DNA of 12,013 nt from Roseiarcus sp050010035 (GTDB lineage: Bacteria > Pseudomonadota > Alphaproteobacteria > Rhizobiales > Beijerinckiaceae), in assembly GCA_050010035.1 (NCBI GenBank), contig JBEKLU010000151.1:1-12013 (forward strand). The letters are read 5' to 3'. The notes under the pieces are model-generated. The model ran no database searches. It worked only from the letters and a program-made list of their open reading frames with translations, and was not told where the DNA came from. Made by a program: the position numbers and the translations under genes. Positions 6,695 through 12,013 of the stretch are shown here, piece after piece (position 1 is the first letter of the stretch; each line of letters opens with the position of its first letter).

Positions 6695-7453
6695 ATGCCT
6701 GATTCGGCGCTGATGATCGGCGCGGTGGCGCTCGGCGCCGCCTTGGCGGGCTTCGTCCAGGGGCTCTCCGGCTTCGCCTTCTCGCTCGTCGCGATGGGCC
6801 TGTGGGCCTGGGCGCTGCCGCCGCAGATCGCCGCGCCGCTGGCGGTGTTCGGCGCGCTGCTCGGGCAGATCGCCAGCCTGGCCTCGGTGCGCGCCGGTTT
6901 CGACTTTAGGCGCATCGCGCCGCTGGTCGTCGGCGGCGCGCTCGGCGTGCCCATCGGCGTGTTCCTGCTGCACAACGCCGATCCGACGCGCTTCAAGCTG
7001 GCGATCGGGACGCTGCTGACGCTTTACGGCCTCTTCGGCTTGGCGGTGCGCGATCCGCCGCGCTTCAAGGCGGGCGGGGGCGGCCTCGACGCCTTCGCCG
7101 GCCTCGTCGGCGGCGTGCTCGGGGGTCTGGGCGGCATGTCGGGAACCGTGCCGGCGATCTGGACGCAATTGCGCGGCTGGAAGCGCGATCTCAGGCGCGC
7201 GACGATGCAGGTCTACAACATCGCCATGCACGTCCTGACGCTCAGCGCCTACGCGAGCACCGGAACCCTCGACGCGACGGCGTTTCACCTGTTCGGCCTC
7301 GTCGCGCCGGCGATGCTGATCCCCTCCTATATCGGCGCGCGGTTCTATCGCCGTTTCAGCGAATCGGCGTTCGAGCGGCTGGTGCTGGCGCTGCTGCTGG
7401 CCTCCGGGCTCGCGCTGCTCGTCGGCGCCGGCAGGGCGCTTTGGAGGAAGTGA
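6695..7453 (+). CDS. TauE/SafE-family membrane permease
   Basis: A 252-residue, very hydrophobic protein with about seven or eight membrane segments. It shows the internal duplication of this family: a glycine-rich first half (GAALAGFVQGLSGFAFS, 14-30) is echoed at the start of the second half (AFAGLVGGVLGGLGGMSG, 133-150). A short cytoplasmic loop (about 118-130) separates the halves. Family members are thought to export sulfite, sulfoacetate or other small anions, but most are uncharacterised, so the substrate is open. Its ATG lies 15 bases after the ThDP-enzyme stop with only a weak ribosome site, which suggests translational coupling and perhaps transport of a product or by-product of that enzyme. 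Confidence 0.87.
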   Translation: MPDSALMIGAVALGAALAGFVQGLSGFAFSLVAMGLWAWALPPQIAAPLAVFGALLGQIASLASVRAGFDFRRIAPLVVGGALGVPIGVFLLHNADPTRFKLAIGTLLTLYGLFGLAVRDPPRFKAGGGGLDAFAGLVGGVLGGLGGMSGTVPAIWTQLRGWKRDLRRATMQVYNIAMHVLTLSAYASTGTLDATAFHLFGLVAPAMLIPSYIGARFYRRFSESAFERLVLALLLASGLALLVGAGRALWRK

Positions 7454-7477
7454 TAGCGGTTGCGCGCGAGCCCGCCG

Positions 7478-7519
7478 GCCGTCAAGATGACGCCGGGCGG
7501 CCGTCGAGATGACGCCGGA
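7478..7519 (+). repeat. 22-base direct repeat, two units
   Basis: GCCGTCAAGATGACGCCGG at 7478-7496 recurs as GCCGTCGAGATGACGCCGG at 7500-7518, with one A/G difference and a 22-base period. It occupies the leader just before the DUF1186-like gene. It could be a paired operator, part of a dispersed intergenic repeat, or a chance tandem duplication. Confidence 0.65.
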
Positions 7520-7540
7520 TTTGAGAGCACGAGGCCGCGC

Positions 7541-8428
7541 ATGAACGTCGACGAAGCCTTGCGCCAGTTCGTCGAGGCCGAGGAACTGCCGCGCGCGGCG
7601 CTGCAATGGGCGCTCGACCATTGGGACGAAGCCTCGCCGCGCTTCGTCGCCAGGCTGCGCGCCTTCGCCGCGGCGGCGGCGCGATCCGAAACGGCCATGG
7701 ACGAACTCTTCTACATCGCCCACCTCTGCGGCGAAAAGCGCGACGAGCGCGCCTATGCGCCGCTGTGCCGGATGATCGGCGAAGGCGAGGAGGCGAGCGA
7801 TTTTCTCGGCGACGCCGACGCGTCGACGTTGAGCGGCATTCTCATCAACGTCTACGACGGCGATCCGGCGCCGCTGATCGGCGCGATCGAATCGCCGGGC
7901 GGCGACGAATTCGCGCGCGGGGCCGCGCTCGAGGCGCTCGGCTATCTCGCGCGCGCCCGGGGCGTCCTCGGCGACGACGAAATGCGCGCCTATCTCAAGC
8001 GATTGCGCCGCGAAATGAAGCCGCGCGGCCCATCCTACCTTTGGGCAGCCTGGGCGGCGACGGCCGCCAATCTCGGCTACGACGATCTGCGTCTCGACGT
8101 CGCAATATTGATCAAGGACCACTTCATTGGCGAAGGCGAATACGGTCTTGCCGACTTCGACCAACAGGTGAAGATGGCCCGCGAGGACCCGACCGGCCTC
8201 TCCGGCTTTCAGGGCGATTTCGTCGTCCCGCTGGAGAGTTCGATCGAGACGCTCTCGCAATGGGCGAGACCGGACGAGGACGAATTGGACGAGGAGGACG
8301 GGGAGGGGCTCGACGACGAACCGGGCTTCGAGGCGCCCCACGTCAATCCGTTCCGTGAAGTCGGCCGCAACGATCCGTGTCCGTGCGGCAGCGGCAAGAA
8401 ATACAAGAAGTGCTGTCTGGCGCAGTAA
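7541..8428 (+). CDS. DUF1186-like protein with C-terminal SEC-C zinc motif
   Basis: A 295-residue soluble protein. Residues 1-240 form an all-helical region resembling DUF1186 (for example ELFYIAHLCGEKRDERAY and EALGYLARARGVLGDDEMRAYL), with a HEAT-like helical look. A strongly acidic linker (about 245-260) leads to GRNDPCPCGSGKKYKKCC, whose C280, C282, C291 and C292 form the CXCX8CC zinc-binding pattern of SEC-C. In SecA this motif contacts SecB and ribosomes. Its role in stand-alone proteins is largely unknown; a link to ribosomes, chaperoning or protein quality control is plausible but inferred. ATG 7541 is chosen because GAGG at 7531-7534 is correctly spaced; the open frame upstream reads through the repeat and looks non-coding. 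Confidence 0.85.
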   Translation: MNVDEALRQFVEAEELPRAALQWALDHWDEASPRFVARLRAFAAAAARSETAMDELFYIAHLCGEKRDERAYAPLCRMIGEGEEASDFLGDADASTLSGILINVYDGDPAPLIGAIESPGGDEFARGAALEALGYLARARGVLGDDEMRAYLKRLRREMKPRGPSYLWAAWAATAANLGYDDLRLDVAILIKDHFIGEGEYGLADFDQQVKMAREDPTGLSGFQGDFVVPLESSIETLSQWARPDEDELDEEDGEGLDDEPGFEAPHVNPFREVGRNDPCPCGSGKKYKKCCLAQ

Positions 8429-8470
8429 GGGCTCGTTGCGTCGCGCCGCGCGAAGGGGGGGGAATCCGCC

Positions 8471-9610
8471 ATGGGTCCGTTGTCCGGCCTCAAGGTCGTC
8501 GAGATGGCCGGCATCGGCCCGGCGCCGTTCGCCGGGATGCTGCTCTCCGACATGGGCGCCGACGTCGTTCGGCTCGACCGCAAGGCGGCGGGCAAGCGCG
8601 ACGCGTTCGATGCGGTGAAGGGCGGCGGCTTTCTCGATCGCGGCCGGCGCTCGATCGCGCTCGATCTGAAAAAGCCGGAGGCCGTTGCGGCGGCGCTCGA
8701 GCTGATCGGCGCGGCGGACGCGCTGATCGAGGGTTTCCGCCCCGGCGTGATGGAGCGCCTCGGCCTCGGCCCCGACGTCTGCCTCGCGCGCAATCCGAGG
8801 CTGGTGTTCGGCCGCGTCACCGGCTGGGGCCAGAGCGGGCCGCTAGCTCAGAGCGCGGGGCACGACATCGACTACATCGCGCTGACCGGGGCGCTGCACG
8901 CGATCGGCGAGAGGAGCGCGCCGACGCCGCCGCTCAATCTTCTCGGCGATTTCGGCGGCGGCGCGATGGCGCTCGCCTTCGGCGTCGTCTGCGCGCTTCT
9001 GGAAGCGAAGAGCTCCGGGCGCGGCCAGGTCGTCGACGCCGCGATGACCGACGGCGTCGCCCTGCTGATGGCGATGACCTACAACCTGAAGGCGAAGGGA
9101 CTTTGGCGCGACGAGCGGCAGGCCAACCTGCTCGACGGCGGCGCGCCCTTCTACGGCGTCTATCGCTGCGCCGACGGCAAGTGGCTCGCCGTCGGCGCGC
9201 TGGAGCCGCAATTCTTCGACGCGCTGGTCGGCGCGATGGGGCTCGACGCGCGCGCTTTCGCCGACCGTTGGAATCCTGCGACGTGGCCGGCTATGCGCTC
9301 GGCTCTGGAAGACGCCTTCGCGCGGCGGACGCGCGACGAATGGGCGGCGATCTTCGAAGGGACGGACGCCTGCGTCGCGCCGATCCTCGATATGGACGAA
9401 GCGCCGCGTCATCCCCACAACCTGGCGCGCGACACCTTTCTCGTGCGCGACGGCGCGCTCCAGCCGGCGCCCGCGCCGCGATTCTCGCGCACCTCGCCGG
9501 AGATCGCCCGCTCGCCCGCGAGGCAAGGAGAGCACAGCGAGGAGATCTTAAGCGAGCGCGGCTTCACCTCGGAGCGGATCGACGCGCTGAAGAGGGTCGG
9601 GGCGCTGTAA
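8471..9610 (+). CDS. CaiB/BaiF CoA-transferase family, alpha-methylacyl-CoA-racemase-like
   Basis: A 379-residue family III CoA-transferase-fold protein that would act as an interlocked dimer in the cytosol. It begins PLSGLKVVEMAGIGPAPFAG, the typical N-terminal CoA-binding strand. The residues match the racemase branch rather than formyl-CoA transferase: H131 in GHDIDYIALTG, D160 in NLLGDFGGG and E245 in VGALEPQFF align with the catalytic His, Asp and Glu known from mycobacterial alpha-methylacyl-CoA racemase, whereas formyl-CoA transferases use an aspartate in another position. Length and start (ATG behind a G-run in GAAGGGGGGGG) are normal. The likely reaction is epimerisation at C2 of 2-methyl-branched acyl-CoAs, which would aid beta-oxidation of branched lipids. 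It lies 42 bases after the SEC-C gene, but the functions appear unrelated. Confidence 0.88.
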   Translation: MGPLSGLKVVEMAGIGPAPFAGMLLSDMGADVVRLDRKAAGKRDAFDAVKGGGFLDRGRRSIALDLKKPEAVAAALELIGAADALIEGFRPGVMERLGLGPDVCLARNPRLVFGRVTGWGQSGPLAQSAGHDIDYIALTGALHAIGERSAPTPPLNLLGDFGGGAMALAFGVVCALLEAKSSGRGQVVDAAMTDGVALLMAMTYNLKAKGLWRDERQANLLDGGAPFYGVYRCADGKWLAVGALEPQFFDALVGAMGLDARAFADRWNPATWPAMRSALEDAFARRTRDEWAAIFEGTDACVAPILDMDEAPRHPHNLARDTFLVRDGALQPAPAPRFSRTSPEIARSPARQGEHSEEILSERGFTSERIDALKRVGAL

Positions 9611-9742
9611 GTTCGGCTCCGTCGCGTTCGCCGTGTTCGCGGCGTCGCAATCGGCTGGCAGAATGCGCGGCCGACAGGGTTTCGACGGTGCCGCGCGAGC
9701 CGCGTCGCCAAACGACTCGAGACTCTCACAGGGAGGAACGTC

Positions 9743-10708
9743 ATGGCCGACCAACCGCAGTCGTATCAGGAAATCGAGCAGGAAATCGCCGACAAGCCGG
9801 CGGCGCTCGCGCGCATCCGCGCCTCGCGCCACGCCGCCAAGGGTTATCTGGCGCTTCCCTCGCCGCGGTTTCAGTTGATGGCGCGCGCGCCGGGCGCGCC
9901 CGCCAAGCACACGTTTCATCTCATGGCGCAGGGCGATTCCTGGTTCGACTATTTTCCTGGTCGGGACCTCATCCGCTGTCTGCACGAAGATCACGGCCAT
10001 GTCTTCAGCGGACCGTCCGGCGATTCGACGAACCTGGCGGTGGCGGGCTCGACGCTGAACGACGAGGCCTACGGCCCCGTGCCGACCAATCTTCTCGGGG
10101 TTCCGCAGTCGGACGAAGTTTCGCGCATCGTCGAGTTGGTCGATCGCATCACGAGCGACAAGCCGCAGGCGTTGCTGCTGTCGGCCGGCGGCAACGACGT
10201 GGCGGGCGCGGAGTTCTTTTCCTTCATCGAGAATTCGCGTTCCGGCTTGCAGTCGGTCAACCCCGACGTCGTGAGCGGCGTTCTCGGCCGCACCTTCAAG
10301 ACTGCGTACGAATACATCATCGGCAACGCGCTGAAGGCGGCCGGCGCGAACCCGATGCCGATCTTCGTGCACGGCTACGATTATCCTTGGCCGGACGGTC
10401 GCGGCGTGCTCGATCTCGGCCTGTGGAAGATCGGTCCCTGGTTCGACGATTCGTTCAACCACAAGAACTACACGCTCAGCGCCCCCGGCGGACTCCAGGT
10501 TCGTCACGACATCGTGCGGCAATTCATCGACGCGCTGAACGTCATGCTGCAGGGGCTGGCGCAGAAATACGCGGGCAAGGTCTTCTATGTCGATCTGCGC
10601 GGCACGCTGAAGAGCGAGGCCGATTGGGCGAACGAATTGCATCCCGGCAACGACGGTTTCGCGGCGCTCGCCGACAAGATCGACGCCGCCCTGCAACTCC
10701 ATATCTGA
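9743..10708 (+). CDS. SGNH/GDSL-type hydrolase, cytosolic
   Basis: A 321-residue protein with the SGNH blocks. Block I is QGDSWFDY (63-70) with nucleophile S66. The block II glycine is in NLAVAGSTLND (G102). Block III is SAGGNDV (147-153) with N151. The C-terminal histidine H300 lies in DWANELHPGNDGF (294-306). The usual Asp three residues before that His is replaced by N297, with D294 further upstream. Such enzymes cleave esters, for example lipids, acetylated sugars or thioesters; the substrate is unknown here. There is no signal peptide, which is unusual since many SGNH esterases are exported. The start is secured by GGGAGGA (9731-9737), 5 bases before ATG. A 132-base gap from the previous stop suggests it may have its own promoter, though none could be recognised. 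Confidence 0.85.
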   Translation: MADQPQSYQEIEQEIADKPAALARIRASRHAAKGYLALPSPRFQLMARAPGAPAKHTFHLMAQGDSWFDYFPGRDLIRCLHEDHGHVFSGPSGDSTNLAVAGSTLNDEAYGPVPTNLLGVPQSDEVSRIVELVDRITSDKPQALLLSAGGNDVAGAEFFSFIENSRSGLQSVNPDVVSGVLGRTFKTAYEYIIGNALKAAGANPMPIFVHGYDYPWPDGRGVLDLGLWKIGPWFDDSFNHKNYTLSAPGGLQVRHDIVRQFIDALNVMLQGLAQKYAGKVFYVDLRGTLKSEADWANELHPGNDGFAALADKIDAALQLHI

Positions 10709-10716
10709 TCGGCGGA

Positions 10717-10735
10717 AGCCGCGTCGCGGGCGGCT
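10717..10735. terminator. Possible bidirectional terminator hairpin
   Basis: AGCCGC (10717-10722) pairs with GCGGCT (10730-10735) around a 7-base loop, exactly between the stop codons of two convergent genes. There is no T-run on either side, so intrinsic termination is unproven; position is the main support. Confidence 0.35.
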
Positions 10736-11203
10736 CTAAGCGTCGTGCGCGGTTTCGCCGTCCTTCTCGCTCTCGCTGGGGTAATGAAACGACGCGAAGC
10801 GGACGACGAGCACCGCGAGCGCCATGACCAGCGTGCCGCCGGCCAGGATCAGAATGCCGAAGTCGGGCGCCGCTTCGCTCTGCACGACGACGATCAGGTG
10901 CCGCGTCAGCGCGGTGATGCCGACGTAGATGAGAAAGCGCACCGGCATATGGTTGGTCTTGAAATAGATGCCGACCATCGAACCGATCTCGAGGTAGATG
11001 AACAGCAGCAGCAGATCCTCGAGCGAGGCGTGGCCCTTGGCGATCATCGCCACGAAGGCGTGGGCGGCGGCCCAGACGGTCGCCGCGCCGATCGCGAACA
11101 GGCCGAGCAGGTGAAACGCCTCGGAAAGAAGATTGCCGATCGGATCGACGGCGCCGCGCAGCCGCTGCGTCACGTTGTTTCTCGTCAGGGGGCCGGGGCG
11201 CAC
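10736..11203 (-). CDS. PsiE-family membrane protein
   Basis: A 155-residue inner-membrane protein with four predicted membrane helices (about 30-54, 62-80, 88-108 and 114-136) and hydrophilic ends. The segment FIYLEIGSMVGIYF followed by KTNHMPVRFLIYVGITALTR (68-101) is characteristic of the phosphate-starvation-inducible PsiE family. The biochemical role is unknown; in enterobacteria psiE responds to phosphate starvation. No ATG precedes the conserved region. I chose GTG 11203 because GGAG lies 9 bases upstream and the length then fits the family. An upstream TTG (11332) would add an arginine-rich, signal-free leader, and GTG 11173 is also possible. The gene converges on the SGNH gene. A broken transposase lies about 155 bases upstream of the start and may have altered its promoter region. 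Confidence 0.8.
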   Translation of the reverse strand: MRPGPLTRNNVTQRLRGAVDPIGNLLSEAFHLLGLFAIGAATVWAAAHAFVAMIAKGHASLEDLLLLFIYLEIGSMVGIYFKTNHMPVRFLIYVGITALTRHLIVVVQSEAAPDFGILILAGGTLVMALAVLVVRFASFHYPSESEKDGETAHDA

Positions 11204-11359
11204 GATGAACGTCTCCGTCGCTTGGCGATCGCATCTGCGCTCGGCCGGGGCGCAAGGCCGGGCGAAACGCGATTCGCGGCTCAACTTACGCCCGCGACCG
11301 CCGATTGGCGAAGGTCGCGGCGGCACCAGCAATTCTAAAAGTAGGTTGCTGATTGGCGC

Positions 11360-12013
11360 TCAAGGGCTGTCTCGGATTTTTATGAGGTCTGGGGGGATTG
11401 TGAAAGTGGCGACGGCTTGGAGAAAGACCTGCCAGGAAGGGAAGATGACGCAGGCGGTCAGGGTCAGGATATGGGCGAAGAAGCTGGTTCGCTTGGCGGC
11501 GGCTTGGCGTGCGGCTTGCCAGGGAGGCTCCAGCAGGTCGAGGGCCGAATGCCAGGCGAAGGCGAGGAGATTGAGCTCGGCCATCGTCATCGCCAGGAAA
11601 CGTTTGCCGTGACCGAAATTGTGTTCGAGTTCGCAGCCGTGATTTTTCATCACGTTGAAGCTCTCGTTCTCGATCTTCCATCGCGCTCGCCCGCAAGCGG
11701 CGATCTCGGCGACATTATTCTTTGATACGGGCAGGCTGGTGACCCAGGCCATGGTGCCATGGTGTATTTGATGCGGCCTTTGGCGTCGACGATCTCGAAG
11801 CCGATCCAGTTGACCAGCATCGCATCCTTGCCGTCGCGTAGCGGCACGGCTTCGATCCAGCGGTAGCGGAACGTATCGGTCGTCTTGCCTGTGCGGACTT
11901 TTTCTTCGTGACGCGAAACCTCGGCGCGGTCGGTGAAATCGTACAAGGCCTTGTGCGAACTTTCCTTACAGGTGAAGAGAAAATCGCCGCCATTGTCCGC
12001 CGCCATTTTGGCG
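11360..12013 (-). pseudogene. DDE transposase, C-terminal part, frameshifted and cut by window edge
   Basis: Reverse-strand transposase sequence enters at the right edge (before AADNGGDFLFTCKESSHKAL) and reads in frame to GRIKYTMA near 11750. It then continues in a different frame as AWVTSLPVSKNNVAEIAACG, RARWKIENESFNVMKNHGCE and EHNFGHGKRFLAMTMAELN, to TGA at 11360-11362. The C-terminal helix with R-x3-E in RWKIE and the EHNFGHG motif resemble IS4-superfamily or ISNCY-type DDE transposases; the exact family is uncertain. The break coincides with an 8-base tandem duplication (11749-11764). Removing one copy restores KYTMAWVTSLP. The N-terminus and left end of the element are outside the window, so its terminal repeats cannot be paired. 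Confidence 0.8.
11749..11764 (+). repeat. Exact 8-base tandem duplication that breaks the transposase
   Basis: CCATGGTG occurs twice in direct succession, 11749-11756 and 11757-11764. The extra 8 bases shift the reverse-strand reading frame and join two otherwise continuous transposase segments out of frame. Confidence 0.85.

Noticed and set aside
4801..6702. Forward 633-codon open frame over the ThDP-enzyme gene
   Set aside because: It is arginine-rich and overlaps an enzyme with all ThDP motifs intact in another frame; no ribosome site.
7478..7519. Possible start of a CRISPR-like array
   Set aside because: There are only two adjacent units with no spacer of typical length and no cas genes.
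4973..8341. Very long reverse-strand open frame of over 1100 codons opposite three genes
   Set aside because: It is the antisense shadow of high-GC third positions. The forward genes have recognisable families and ribosome sites; this frame is Arg/Ala/Asp-rich low-complexity sequence without any known domain.
8471..9610. Formyl-CoA transferase partner of an oxalyl-CoA decarboxylase (frc/oxc pair with the ThDP enzyme)
   Set aside because: The His/Asp/Glu pattern at 131, 160 and 245 fits the racemase branch, and two unrelated genes lie between the supposed partners.
9548..10702. Reverse-strand 384-codon frame opposite the SGNH gene
   Set aside because: The SGNH catalytic blocks are on the forward strand; the reverse frame has no recognisable motif and mirrors codon bias.
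8377..10827. Forward 816-codon open frame across the CoA-enzyme and SGNH genes
   Set aside because: It is extremely arginine-rich and out of frame with two clearly identifiable genes; a frame shadow.

Overview
The window is GC-rich chromosomal DNA whose genes look alphaproteobacterial. Strong G/C preference at third codon positions leaves long spurious open frames on both strands. The protein families and the style of the intergenic palindromes would fit a Hyphomicrobiales member, perhaps near the Methylocystaceae/Beijerinckiaceae, but that placement is inference; no marker gene or rRNA is present. No obviously new system was found. The least explained material is the repeat-rich spacer at 4124-4996.

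Layout. (1) 1-798 has no gene I can name. It holds a weak reverse-strand ORF and a small forward ORF (340-612) with a strong Shine-Dalgarno sequence and a signal-like N-terminus. (2) 799-4123 is a tight two-gene unit: a family-4 type glycosyltransferase overlapping by 11 bases a glycogen-debranching-type amylo-alpha-1,6-glucosidase. Together they suggest synthesis and trimming of an alpha-glucan or glucoside. (3) 4124-4996 is a roughly 870-base non-coding spacer with five kinds of repeat: a 9-base tandem repeat, a 124-base inverted repeat, two inverted copies of one double-hairpin element, and an A-tract array repeating at about 10.25 bases. (4) 4997-10708 is a run of five forward genes with higher GC: a ThDP-dependent acetolactate-synthase-like enzyme, a TauE/SafE-family permease, a DUF1186-like protein with a C-terminal SEC-C zinc motif, an alpha-methylacyl-CoA-racemase-like CaiB/BaiF protein, and a cytosolic SGNH hydrolase. 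The first two are 15 bases apart and probably co-transcribed; the others may or may not form one operon. (5) On the reverse strand, a PsiE-family membrane protein (10736-11203) converges on the SGNH gene, with a small hairpin between the two stop codons. (6) 11360-12013 is the 3' part of a reverse-strand DDE transposase, broken by an exact 8-base tandem duplication and running off the right edge.

Function. Regions 2 and 4 look unrelated: storage or compatible-carbohydrate metabolism on the left, and a mixed set of metabolic and housekeeping genes on the right. The ThDP enzyme, TauE permease and CoA-handling enzyme could hint at organosulfonate or acyl-CoA metabolism, but each family is too broad to support a pathway claim from sequence alone.
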